Shown in pieces: positions 46,935-54,786 of a stretch of 64,000 bases of DNA. Position numbers and translations under genes: made by a program. The DNA is from Terriglobus albidus. GTDB lineage: Bacteria; Acidobacteriota; Terriglobia; Terriglobales; Acidobacteriaceae. A model generated the notes under the pieces. The model had not been told where the DNA came from. It did not search any database and saw only the letters and a list, made by a program, of their open reading frames with translations. Where the stretch lies: assembly GCF_008000815.1 (NCBI RefSeq), contig NZ_CP042806.1, forward strand, positions 6,324,001-6,388,000. Reading direction: 5' to 3'. The number at the start of each line of letters is the position of its first letter. The stretch's first letter is position 1.

Positions 46935-46958
46935 AAACCCCGCCCTGAGGCGGGGTTT
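46935..46958 (-). terminator. Hairpin terminator after the S10 carboxypeptidase gene
   Basis: Perfect stem AAACCCCGCC / GGCGGGGTTT with a CTGA loop, between the peptidase stop and the S4 gene. It is symmetrical, so it could act on either strand. Confidence 0.7.
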
Positions 46959-46985
46959 ATATACGTCTTGCGATATGTGGAATCG

Positions 46986-48599
46986 TTATTTGCCGTTCTC
47001 TGTTCCCCGAATGAACTCGGCGGTGTCGTCGTGGAATCGCTTCATGATCGACTCGTTCAGATAGACCATGTGTCCGGACTCGTAGAAGTGGTAGCTGATG
47101 TTCTTCTGCAGGGCTGCGGGAATCTGCAGATGCTTCATCTCGTACTCCGCTCCAAAATAGAGCGTCCCCAGGTCGAAGTAGCCGCCCAGCAGCATGACCT
47201 TCAACTTCGGATTGCCCTTCATGCAGTTGGCCAGATCTGTCATCACATTGGTGCTTCGACCGAAGTTGGCAAACCCCTTGCGCATGTCCCAGTCAAAGCC
47301 GGGGTCACCGTAAGCACCCGGCTTATAGGTCATCTGGTCGCCATACTTTAACGTCTCGCGAGCGTAGCTGTTGATGGCGGTGGTGTAGGCCGAGGTGATG
47401 GCCTGCCCCTGTGGATCGTACTCCGCCTCCGATGACAGCGGATCGATATCGGGAGCCGCGTAGCGCGAGTCCAGACGGCCCGTCGTCAAGCCATCGCCAA
47501 GCTGCAGCATCTTGGAAAATCCACCGCCGTTGACGCGCAGATCGGCGCGCAGCAGATAGTCAACCGGCAGACCGGTATAGCCATGCAGCTTCTCAGCGAC
47601 AGCGCGCTTGTCGGCATCACCCAGGTCAGCACCCTTTGCCAACGCCAGCAGATAGTCCGTCGTAGCAAAGTGCTCGACCTCGGTCAGAAAGGGCTCGAGC
47701 GCAGCCGGCTGCGTCGGCAGTTTGTGGTGATAGAAAGCCGTAGCCGCCATGCTGGGCAGCGACAGAACATAGGCCATATCGCTGCCCGGTCCGGAACGCG
47801 ATCCGTCAGCCGAGTCGGCAAAGTTCAGAATCTGGCTCAGCAGAATGACACCGTTTAGATCAACACCGCTGTTCTGCAGCATGTTCGAGAGCACTGCGGA
47901 ACGCGTGGTGCCGTAGCTCTCGCCAAAGAGATACTTCGGCGAGTTCCAGCGGGAGTATTTGGTCAAAAAGCGGCGGATGAAACGGTCGAAGGCATGCGCA
48001 TCCTGGTCGATACCCCAGAAGGCCTTCTCCTTATCTTTACCGAAGAGACGGCTGAAACCCGCACCAGGCATATCGATGAAGACCACGTCCGAGACATCGA
48101 GCAGCGAATAGGTATTGTCCGTGATCTTGTACGGCGCGGCCGGATCGTGATGCGTGTCGTTGGTGATCACACGCTTCGGTCCGAATGACCCCATGTGCAG
48201 CCACATCGTCGAGCTGCCCGGGCCACCGTTATAGAGGAAGGTCACGGGCCGCTCCTCGGCCTTCGCACCCTTCTTGAAATAAGCCGTGTAGAAGATGCGG
48301 GCGGTCGCCGGAGCCTCCTCCGGCTTTTCGAGGTTGATATGCGCCTCAGGCAGCCAGCTTCCGTCGAGCGCAATTTGCGCATCGTGCGCATCATCGGCGG
48401 CGACCGTCAGTGTGCCGGCGACAGCCTTGTAGTCGACCCGCTGACCGTTCGCGGTGACCGAACCCTCAGTTTCGGAAGCAGGCGTTACCACGGCGGGCAT
48501 AGCAGCGGCGGGGGCGGGGGCAGGAACCTTCGGCGGCTCTTCCTTCTGCTGGGCAAAACAGGAAACGGTTGCAAATGCCAGAAAAACAAGCTTCTTCAT
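46986..48599 (-). CDS. Secreted peptidase S10 (serine carboxypeptidase)
   Basis: A 537-residue exported enzyme starting at the ATG at 48599 with a signal peptide (KKLVFLAFATVSCFAQQ). The catalytic Ser sits in FGESYGTTRS, the family's GESYG motif. LYNGGPGSSTMWLHMGSFGPKRV is the S10 oxyanion-hole strand, and the Asp/His of the triad lie near GGYFDLGT and YESGHMVY. It removes C-terminal residues from peptides at acid pH. A low-complexity Ala/Pro spacer follows the signal. The frame extends upstream to 48827 but that part is not credible coding. Confidence 0.9.
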   Translation of the reverse strand: MKKLVFLAFATVSCFAQQKEEPPKVPAPAPAAAMPAVVTPASETEGSVTANGQRVDYKAVAGTLTVAADDAHDAQIALDGSWLPEAHINLEKPEEAPATARIFYTAYFKKGAKAEERPVTFLYNGGPGSSTMWLHMGSFGPKRVITNDTHHDPAAPYKITDNTYSLLDVSDVVFIDMPGAGFSRLFGKDKEKAFWGIDQDAHAFDRFIRRFLTKYSRWNSPKYLFGESYGTTRSAVLSNMLQNSGVDLNGVILLSQILNFADSADGSRSGPGSDMAYVLSLPSMAATAFYHHKLPTQPAALEPFLTEVEHFATTDYLLALAKGADLGDADKRAVAEKLHGYTGLPVDYLLRADLRVNGGGFSKMLQLGDGLTTGRLDSRYAAPDIDPLSSEAEYDPQGQAITSAYTTAINSYARETLKYGDQMTYKPGAYGDPGFDWDMRKGFANFGRSTNVMTDLANCMKGNPKLKVMLLGGYFDLGTLYFGAEYEMKHLQIPAALQKNISYHFYESGHMVYLNESIMKRFHDDTAEFIRGTENGK

Positions 48600-48663
48600 A
48601 GTGATGTTTGACACCTCGGCTAATAGAGGACGGGGGATTCCGTTCTTGCAACAGGTTACAGGC

Positions 48664-48699
48664 AAAAAAATAGGCCCCACATACGTGTACGTGGGGCCT
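48664..48699 (-). terminator. Orphan intrinsic terminator upstream of the S10 gene
   Basis: On the minus strand, AGGCCCCAC...GTGGGGCCT is followed by TATTTTTTT. The stem is 9 bp with an extended mispaired inner part. No coding gene lies before it on this strand: the region 48700-48927 is free of genes on the minus strand. It could end a small RNA, or act as an attenuator for the S10 gene at 48599. Confidence 0.65.
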
Positions 48700-48870
48700 C
48701 GCTCAAGGATTTGTCGGTGCCTGGATTGTTCTGCAGCACTTGGACCTGCCAACCATACTTGCCTCCGCCGGACTCTCCCTAAGGGCCCGGAATCTGCATC
48801 GTTAGCTAGCCTAATTGCCCCAAACAACGGAACCGTACAACATATTGTGTTGTCTATGCAGATAAGTCAA
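48700..48870 (-). ncRNA. Candidate small RNA or leader before the orphan terminator
   Basis: Gene-free stretch of about 170 nt on the minus strand, ending at the 48664-48699 terminator. Local pairing is possible (GTGC...GCAC, TCCGG...CCGG). TTGACT lies near its 5' side with an imperfect TATGTT 20 nt later. It does not match the SRP RNA GGAAGG loop or tmRNA ends. The assignment is tentative. Confidence 0.35.
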
Positions 48871-48927
48871 GCAAAATTTCGCCAGATGGGAACGAATGCG
48901 TGAAAGTCGCCGTATCCTTCCATCACT

Positions 48928-49566
48928 ATGAAAACCTCCGTCTGCCTGCTCACTCTCGTATCTGCGACTGCGCTGCTCGCCACCGGCTGCCGCGTCTCCT
49001 CCAGTGGCGAGTCCGGCAACAAGGATGTTCGTGTCGCCACCCCGTTTGGAGGACTACAGGTCAAAACCGACCCGGAGAAGGTCATCAGCGGTCTCGGCCT
49101 GCCCGTCTATCCCGGCGCCTCCCTCGAAATGAAACAGAAGGATGGCAAGGAGGAACCCGATGCGGCCGACTTCAATATGGGTTTCGGGGACTTCCGCATC
49201 CATGTGAAGGCGGTGACCTACACCACCACCGACTCAGCCGACAAGGTTGAGGCTTACTACCGCAAGGCCCTTGCCGCCTATGGGGACGTCATCGCCTGCA
49301 AAGACAGCAAGCCGATCGGTACCCCGACCCGCACCGGCCAGGGCCTGACCTGCGATGAGAAGGATGGCCACGTGAACGTCAATGGCAAGGGGACGGATTC
49401 AGTAAAAGGCGACCTGGACCTGCGAGCCGGCTCAAAGCAGCACCAGCACATCGTCGGTATTGAGAAGAAGGGCGATGTTACCCGCTTCGGCCTGGTGGCG
49501 CTCGATCTGCCAGGCAAGATCAGCTTCGACGATAACGACAAGGACAAGGAAAAACAGGCTAACTAG
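48928..49566 (+). CDS. Putative lipoprotein of unknown function
   Basis: A 212-residue protein with a lipobox at its N-terminus: MKTSVCLLTLVSATALLATGC. The mature part has a region VISGLGLPVYPGASL followed by a paired alpha-beta segment (VEAYYRKALAAYGDVIAC...TPTRTGQGLTCDE), a pattern seen in periplasmic proteins of unknown function with two cysteines. The C-terminal tail is Asp/Lys-rich. I do not recognise a named family. It appears monocistronic. Confidence 0.72.
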   Translation: MKTSVCLLTLVSATALLATGCRVSSSGESGNKDVRVATPFGGLQVKTDPEKVISGLGLPVYPGASLEMKQKDGKEEPDAADFNMGFGDFRIHVKAVTYTTTDSADKVEAYYRKALAAYGDVIACKDSKPIGTPTRTGQGLTCDEKDGHVNVNGKGTDSVKGDLDLRAGSKQHQHIVGIEKKGDVTRFGLVALDLPGKISFDDNDKDKEKQAN

Positions 49567-49589
49567 CCCATGCACTGGGTGCCCCATTC

Positions 49590-49615
49590 ACCCCAACGAA
49601 CGTGTTCGTTGGGGT
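49590..49615. repeat. Variable-stem hairpin
   Basis: ACCCCAACGAAC-GT-GTTCGTTGGGGT, a 12-bp perfect stem preceded by CTGGGTGCCCC. A second small hairpin, TCACGC-GAAA-GCGTGA, follows. No T tract follows, so a terminator role is not obvious. Confidence 0.6.
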
Positions 49616-49665
49616 GGTCACGCGAAAGCGTGAGTGGGACATTCGAGCAAAGTTCGAATCGTCTT

Positions 49666-49802
49666 TTTTTGTCATTTCGCAGCGTTCGGGGTCCCCGGCC
49701 AGCTTTGCTGGCTGGGGTGAAGCGCAGCGGAGAAATCTGCTTCTCTACCGATCGATCTCCCGACTCAAAACTTCAAAAGCAGATCCCTTCGGGATGACAA
49801 AA
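49666..49802. repeat. TTTGTCATTTCG...GGGATGACAAAA dispersed inverted element
   Basis: Arms TTTTGTCATTTCGCAGCG...GCGGAGAAATCTGCTTCTC and GCAGATCCCTTCGGGATGACAAAAG, with an internal hairpin CCCCGGCCAGCTTTGCTGGCTGGGG. The whole gap 49567-50061 holds repeats and no credible gene. Confidence 0.65.
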
Positions 49803-50061
49803 GATACGATTTGAGCGGGTCTCGCATATCCCACCCATCGCGTTGCGATGGATGGGGCGCCCAGATGTGTGGCTCAACAAAAGCAGGTCCTCCACTCACC
49901 CATCCAAAGCTGCTCCGACACCCCGACGTGTCCGATATCCGGAATACGCGGAAGATTCATACAGTTATCCGCAAGCGGGGCCGTCTGCGACCCAGCCTCT
50001 CTTCTAATCGTAGTTCTCCGGTTGCCTGAGACCGGTGGGCCACGTATCATTCGAGGGCAGA

Positions 50062-50631
50062 ATGAGCGAGTCGAAGCCGAAACCCACCCTCCGCGAGAAG
50101 GGCAGATTGATGTCTGCCTCAGAGATCGAGCGCACCCTGGTGCGCCTGGCACACGAGATTGTCGAAAAGAACAATGGCGCGGCCAACCTGGGTCTGGTCG
50201 GCATCAAGCGCCGCGGCGTTCCTTTAGCGGAGCGTCTGGCAAAACTGATCGGAGCGATTGAAAAGACTACGGTCGACACCGGCGTCCTGGATATCAGCTT
50301 CTACCGCGACGACCTGTCGACGTCGGGAACGCGGCCGACGGTGACTCCCGGCGCGATCGGTTTTGACGTCAACGACCGCGACATCATTCTGATGGACGAC
50401 GTGCTCTATACCGGCCGTACCATCCGCGCCGCGCTCGATGCCCTGTTTGACCACGGACGTCCCCGCTCGGTACAACTTCTGGTGCTGATTGATCGCGGCT
50501 GGCGCGAACTGCCCATCGAAGCGCAGTTCATCGGCCGTAAGGTCCAAACGACTGACCGCGAAATTATTGAAGTGAAGTTCAACGAAGTCGACCAGCAGGA
50601 GCAGGTTCTGCTCGTGGAGCGAGTCGACTAA
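50062..50631 (+). CDS. pyrR: Bifunctional pyr operon regulator / uracil phosphoribosyltransferase
   Basis: A 189-residue PyrR starting at the ATG at 50062. The PRPP-binding loop IILMDDVLYTGRTIRAALDAL is clear, and the N-terminal LVGIKRRGVPLAERLA and Arg-rich TSGTRPTVTPGAIG are PyrR features. In Gram-positives PyrR binds pyr mRNA to cause attenuation and also has UPRTase activity. It leads pyrB and pyrC. No clear antiterminator/terminator leader was seen upstream, so the mode of control here is open. Confidence 0.95.
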   Translation: MSESKPKPTLREKGRLMSASEIERTLVRLAHEIVEKNNGAANLGLVGIKRRGVPLAERLAKLIGAIEKTTVDTGVLDISFYRDDLSTSGTRPTVTPGAIGFDVNDRDIILMDDVLYTGRTIRAALDALFDHGRPRSVQLLVLIDRGWRELPIEAQFIGRKVQTTDREIIEVKFNEVDQQEQVLLVERVD

Positions 50632-50657
50632 CCCAGGTTTTCCCGTGTTACATCCTG

Positions 50658-51707
50658 ATGTCACCTGCCACTAAGTCCGCCTCTAAATCTGCGCATAAGT
50701 CTGTGCCTAAAAAGGCAACAGCTCAGGCGCCGCAGCCGAAGGCTACGACACCATCAGCCGACGGCATTCACCCTGGCAGCCTGCTCTCGATCACGCAGCT
50801 CTCGCTCGAAGAGGTCAGCAATATTCTTGCGCTCGCCGAGCGCCTGGCCGGCGAACCGCAGAGCAAGCACGCAACCCTGCTGGAAAACCGCAAGCTGGCG
50901 CTGCTGTTCTACGAGAGCAGCACACGAACCCGCACCAGCTTTGAGCTTGCAGCAAAATCACTCGGCGCCATGACCACCCTGGTCAGCGACAAGTCCTCCT
51001 CGATCGAGAAGGGCGAGAGCCTGAAAGATACCGGCCTGACGCTGCGCGCACTGGGAGCAGAGTGCATCATCCTGCGGCACAACGCCTCCGGCTCGCCGTA
51101 TCTGTTGGCGAAGCATACCGGTCTACCCGTGCTGAATGCGGGCGATGGCATGCACGAGCACCCATCGCAGGCGCTGCTGGATCTTCGCACCATCCTCAGC
51201 CGCCTGGGGAAGAAGCAGGCCGCAACCGACACCACGCTCGACGGCATTACTGTCTGCATCACCGGCGACATCCTGCACTCACGCGTAGCCCGCTCGAATG
51301 CTCTGCTGCTGCCTCGTCTTGGCGCAAAGGTCATTCTGTGCGGTCCGCAGCAGCTGCTTCCCCCGGAAGCCGTTGATCTATCCACTGGGATCACGCTGGA
51401 GCGCGACTTCGACAAGGCGCTGCAGCAGTCGCAGGTCGCCATGATGCTTCGCATCCAGAAGGAGCGGCTGGCCGGCATGCAGATTGACCTGGCCGACTAC
51501 CAGAAACAGTACCAGCTCAATGAAGATCGCTACTTCAAACACGCGCCCACCGCGGTGGTGATGCATCCCGGCCCGATGATCCGTGGGCTCGAGATCACGG
51601 CGGATATCGCCGACGGCCCAAGCTCCGCCATTGAGGAACAGGTGCGCAACGGTCTCGCCATCCGCATGGCGCTTCTCGTACGCGCGTTGAACGGAGGCGC
51701 CGCATGA
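50658..51707 (+). CDS. pyrB: Aspartate carbamoyltransferase catalytic chain
   Basis: A 349-residue ATCase. It shows STRTRTSFELA for carbamoyl phosphate binding, LRHNASGSPY, GDGMHEHPSQALLDL and the VMHPGPMIRGLEI strand. An N-terminal extension of about 35 residues, Lys/Ala/Pro/Thr-rich, lacks a family counterpart and is probably disordered. It makes carbamoyl aspartate in pyrimidine synthesis. It follows pyrR by 26 bp and overlaps pyrC by 4 nt (ATGA). No pyrI regulatory chain is adjacent. Confidence 0.96.
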   Translation: MSPATKSASKSAHKSVPKKATAQAPQPKATTPSADGIHPGSLLSITQLSLEEVSNILALAERLAGEPQSKHATLLENRKLALLFYESSTRTRTSFELAAKSLGAMTTLVSDKSSSIEKGESLKDTGLTLRALGAECIILRHNASGSPYLLAKHTGLPVLNAGDGMHEHPSQALLDLRTILSRLGKKQAATDTTLDGITVCITGDILHSRVARSNALLLPRLGAKVILCGPQQLLPPEAVDLSTGITLERDFDKALQQSQVAMMLRIQKERLAGMQIDLADYQKQYQLNEDRYFKHAPTAVVMHPGPMIRGLEITADIADGPSSAIEEQVRNGLAIRMALLVRALNGGAA

Positions 51708-53020
51708 AATCGATTCTGATCAAAGGCGGCCATCTGATTGATCCGCCATCGCGCACCGATCGTCCGCGCGATCTGCTCATTCACGACAACAAGATTGTTG
51801 AACTCGGCGATCCGGGCAAGCTCAATGCCACGGCCAAGAAAGAAGGCGCCGAGGTTATCGACGCTACCGGCCTGGTGGTCGCGCCTGGATTGGTCGATAT
51901 CCACGTTCACCTGCGTGAACCAGGCCAGGGCCACAAGGAGACCATCGAGTCCGGCACCAAAGCCGGCGCGATGGGTGGATTCACCGCGCTCTGCTGCATG
52001 CCCAACACCTCTCCGGTAAACGATTCGCCGGAGATCACCCGCTGGATGCTCTCGCCGGAACGCAACGCTGTTATTCGCGTCTTCCCCGTTGCAGCCGCAA
52101 CCCGCGGCAGCATGGGCGAGGCCATTACGGAGTACGGCTCGTTGAAAGCTGCCGGCGCCGTCGGCGTCTCTGACGATGGCAAGCCTGTCCTGCAGGATGC
52201 CATCATGCATCAGGCGCTCATTGCTGCTGCGCGCGCCGGCGTGCCAATGATTCAGCATGCCGAGAACACCAAGATCACCGTGGGCGCCAGCATGAACGCC
52301 GGCGCACGCGCCTTCCGCCTGGGCCTGCGCGGCATGTCGGTCGAAGCGGAGTCCGGCATTGTGGAGCGCGATATACGTCTCGTCCGCGAGCTGACGACTT
52401 CCGGCAAGGGTCCACGGCCACATCTGCACGTTCAGCATGTCTCCACGGCGAAAGCGATGGAGGCCATTCGTCACGCCAAGCGCGCGGGTCTGCATGTGAC
52501 CTGCGAGGTAGCGCCGCATCACTTCATGCTGACCGATGAAGCAGTCGAGGGCTACAACACGCACGCGAAGATGAATCCTCCGCTGCGCGGCGAGGCTGAT
52601 CGTGCCGCGATGGTGACAGCACTGCTGGACGGCACTGCCGACTGCATTGCAACCGATCACGCTCCGCACGCCGTGCACGAGAAAGAGCAGGAGTTCGAGA
52701 AGGCTCCGAACGGCATCACCGGTCTGGAGACATCACTCTCACTTTCGATCAAGATGCTGCATCATCAGCACCGTATGCCATTACTGCGGCTGATCCACCT
52801 GATGAGCACCGCGCCTGCACACATCATGGGCCTGCGCGGACGCGGAACCCTGGCGCCTGAAGCCTTCGCCGATGTCGTGCTCTTCGATCCGAAATCGACC
52901 TGGACCTTCAATGCCCGCAACTCTCCATCGAAATCACGCAACACACCGTTCGATGGACACACGTTGCCGGGAGTCGTGAAGATGACGATCTCGGAAGGAC
53001 GGATCGTTTACCGAAGCTAG
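51704..53020 (+). CDS. pyrC: Dihydroorotase
   Basis: A 438-residue class I (type) dihydroorotase of the amidohydrolase fold. Zinc-binding residues appear in DIHVHLREPG, HLHVQHVSTAKA, EVAPHHFMLTDE and the Asp in DCIATDHAPH. It closes carbamoyl aspartate into dihydroorotate. In several bacteria this type associates with PyrB; the pyrB-pyrC overlap here fits coupled expression. It ends before a strong terminator. Confidence 0.96.
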   Translation: MKSILIKGGHLIDPPSRTDRPRDLLIHDNKIVELGDPGKLNATAKKEGAEVIDATGLVVAPGLVDIHVHLREPGQGHKETIESGTKAGAMGGFTALCCMPNTSPVNDSPEITRWMLSPERNAVIRVFPVAAATRGSMGEAITEYGSLKAAGAVGVSDDGKPVLQDAIMHQALIAAARAGVPMIQHAENTKITVGASMNAGARAFRLGLRGMSVEAESGIVERDIRLVRELTTSGKGPRPHLHVQHVSTAKAMEAIRHAKRAGLHVTCEVAPHHFMLTDEAVEGYNTHAKMNPPLRGEADRAAMVTALLDGTADCIATDHAPHAVHEKEQEFEKAPNGITGLETSLSLSIKMLHHQHRMPLLRLIHLMSTAPAHIMGLRGRGTLAPEAFADVVLFDPKSTWTFNARNSPSKSRNTPFDGHTLPGVVKMTISEGRIVYRS

Positions 53021-53021
53021 T

Positions 53022-53053
53022 TGAATCGTGGAATGGTTGAATCGTTGAATGGT
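53022..53053. repeat. ATTGAATCGTTGAATGG-type tract
   Basis: Short degenerate TTGAATNGTTGAA units immediately after pyrC; a reverse-oriented tract at 53143-53180 faces it across the terminator. Confidence 0.55.
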
Positions 53054-53085
53054 AAAAGCCCGGTGAATGCCGGGCTTTTTGTTTT
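53054..53085 (+). terminator. Rho-independent terminator of the pyr operon
   Basis: AAAAGCCCGG-TGAATG-CCGGGCTTTT with further T residues (TTTGTTTTG). Perfect 10-bp stem. Confidence 0.9.
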
Positions 53086-53142
53086 GTGAGCATCTATTCG
53101 TTAACAAAAGTTCAGGACCTACCCTGACCGTTCGGCGACCAA

Positions 53143-53180
53143 ACTATTCAACGATTCAACCATGCAACGATTCAACGACT
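53143..53180. repeat. ATTCAACGATTCAACC-type tract
   Basis: Degenerate repeats between pyrC and the glycine-zipper lipoprotein gene. Confidence 0.55.
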
Positions 53181-53281
53181 TCCCACTACTTACAACTTGC
53201 AACTGTCTTTCCCGCATCGTATTACTCGAACAACCCTCGCGCCTCCCCTCCCACTGGCGCGATCAGAAACGAGGACGATCG

Positions 53282-54211
53282 ATGTTTCTCCCCTGGAAGA
53301 CAATTTCATCTACCGCAGCGGCGTTGTTATTGTGCTGTGCGCTTGCGGGTTGCAAGTCTGCGGATGAAAAAGCGCTGGAACAAGCGAAACAACAGGCTGC
53401 GGCCACGGGTCAGCCGCAGCAGGTAGTGACCAATGACGGTAAGGGCAATATCGTTACAACGACGGTGCAACCGCCCGATCCGCAGACGCATCAGCAGACC
53501 ATCACACAGACCACTGCTCCGGCTCCGATGGGCAGCACTCCTGGAACTACCACCACTGCGGCAACTCCCATGATGGCTCCTGGCACCGCTCCTGGCACCG
53601 CTCCAGGCGCAACTCCGGTTCCGGCCGGCGCTGCTGTACCGGAACCGAATAAGCCGATCGTGAAGCCGGTAGATGTGAAGATCCCCGCCGGAACCAACAT
53701 GGCTATCCGCATCAATCAGCACATCAGCGTGAAGACTACGCCCGCAGGCTCCCGCTTCACCGGCGAGATCGCCGAGCCTATCGCAGTGAATGATCGCGTA
53801 ATCGTACCGCGTGGCACACCAGTCGGCGGCGTTGTCGAGGAGTCGCACAAGCGCGGTCACTTCAAGGGCGCATCCATCCTGCAACTTCGCCTCACCAGCA
53901 TGACCCTGAACGGCACCGAATACCCACTGGAAACCGGGACCTTTACCCGGACCAAAAAGGGTAAAGGTAAGCGCAGCGCCGCCTGGATCGGCGGCGGTAC
54001 CGGCGCCGGCATGCTGATCGGCGGCCTGGCTACCGGCGGCGTCGGCCTTCTGGTCGGCGGCCTCTCCGGCGCTGGCGCAGGCACAGCTGTTGCCGGCCTG
54101 ACCGGCAACAAGGACATCGACTTACCTGCCGAGTCGCTTGTCCGTTTCCGCCTGGCCGACGACCTCAGCGTCGTCCCCCCGGCAAACAACAACGCGGCCT
54201 CACAGCAGTAG
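53282..54211 (+). CDS. Putative lipoprotein with glycine-zipper C-terminus
   Basis: A 309-residue lipoprotein starting at the ATG at 53282 with GAGGA upstream; the open frame to 53162 lies in repeats. The lipobox is LLLCCALAGC. A Pro/Thr/Ala-rich linker (about 70-140, including repeated APGTAPG units) follows. A beta-rich domain (about 145-235; IPAGTNMAIRINQHISVKT and VIVPRGTPVGG) comes next, then a glycine zipper (about 240-285) that could insert in a membrane. The function is unknown. It is monocistronic and has a strong terminator. Confidence 0.78.
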   Translation: MFLPWKTISSTAAALLLCCALAGCKSADEKALEQAKQQAAATGQPQQVVTNDGKGNIVTTTVQPPDPQTHQQTITQTTAPAPMGSTPGTTTTAATPMMAPGTAPGTAPGATPVPAGAAVPEPNKPIVKPVDVKIPAGTNMAIRINQHISVKTTPAGSRFTGEIAEPIAVNDRVIVPRGTPVGGVVEESHKRGHFKGASILQLRLTSMTLNGTEYPLETGTFTRTKKGKGKRSAAWIGGGTGAGMLIGGLATGGVGLLVGGLSGAGAGTAVAGLTGNKDIDLPAESLVRFRLADDLSVVPPANNNAASQQ

Positions 54212-54241
54212 CACAGACAAGATAAACAGTTAGCCTCCCTT

Positions 54242-54273
54242 AGCGGACGTCCCCCGGCGTCCGCTCTTTTTTT
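54242..54273 (+). terminator. Rho-independent terminator after the glycine-zipper lipoprotein gene
   Basis: AGCGGACG / CGTCCGCT stem followed by CTTTTTTT. Confidence 0.9.
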
Positions 54274-54275
54274 GA

Positions 54276-54388
54276 ATAACCAAATGATTGAAGAATTGAA
54301 TGATTGAAGAATTGAATGATTGAAGAAGGGCTGCGCGTAGCGTCATTCAATGATTCATTAATTCCATTATTCAATCATCATTCAACCT
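54276..54388. repeat. ATTGAATGATTG-type tract, both orientations
   Basis: Runs of ATGATTGAAGAATTGA facing TCAATGATTCATTAATTCC...TTCAATCATCATTCAACC, about 100 bp, so that it could fold back on itself. It lies immediately upstream of the arsR promoter. Confidence 0.65.
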
Positions 54389-54393
54389 CCTAG

Positions 54394-54437
54394 TTGACAA
54401 TCCTTCCACTCCGAGAAATACTCAACCATATGGTTGA
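54394..54437 (+). promoter_or_regulatory. arsR promoter with operator over the start codon
   Basis: TTGACA (54394-54399), 17-bp spacer, AATACT (54417-54422). The expected transcription start, about 7 nt later, falls on the ATG at 54430. The 16-bp perfect palindrome TCAACCATATGGTTGA (54422-54437) overlaps both the -10 edge and the start codon. The mRNA is probably leaderless and auto-repressed. Confidence 0.7.
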
Positions 54438-54786
54438 ACGTGAAGCGAAACTCGATCGGGTCTTTCATGCGCTCTCCGACGGCACGCGACGGAAGATGTT
54501 GCGCCGGCTGGCGGGTGGGGAGCACTCGGTCGGTGAACTCGCCGCCGGCTTCGAGATGTCATTCGCAGCCGGAGCCAAGCATGTGAAGGTGCTGGAGAAC
54601 GCAGGTCTGGTGCGGAGGCGCATTATGGGCCGTGTACACCTGTGCCGTCTTGAGGCACGGCAACTGAAAAAGGCGGACGAGTGGTTGCGCTTCTACGAAC
54701 GCTTCTGGAGCGACAGCCTGGATCGTCTGGAGATGCTGCTGGAACAGGACGCGGCAGCAGATGCGAGATCGAAAGGAGAAAAATAG
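54430..54786 (+). CDS. ArsR-family transcriptional regulator paired with an SRPBCC protein
   Basis: A 118-residue winged helix-turn-helix repressor. VFHALSDGTRRKMLRRLAGGEHSVGELAAGFEMSFAAGAKHVKVLENAGLVRRR is the ArsR fold of the non-metal type that partners SRPBCC genes. There is no CxC metal site. The ATG at 54430 sits inside a palindrome likely to be its own operator. The stop TAG shares its last base with the GTG start of the next gene. Confidence 0.93.
   Translation: MVEREAKLDRVFHALSDGTRRKMLRRLAGGEHSVGELAAGFEMSFAAGAKHVKVLENAGLVRRRIMGRVHLCRLEARQLKKADEWLRFYERFWSDSLDRLEMLLEQDAAADARSKGEK

Noticed and set aside
48600-48827. A 76-residue N-terminal extension of the S10 carboxypeptidase
   Set aside because: The signal peptide begins at 48599, and the extension crosses the intrinsic terminator hairpin.
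48664-48870. SRP RNA or tmRNA assignment of the stretch before the orphan terminator
   Set aside because: Neither the SRP GGAAGG loop nor the tmRNA ends or tRNA-like part are visible, so only a generic candidate is reported.
49811-50061. A PyrR-binding attenuator upstream of pyrR
   Set aside because: Small hairpins occur (CCATCGC-GTT-GCGATGG) but no convincing terminator/antiterminator pair or PyrR binding loop was found.
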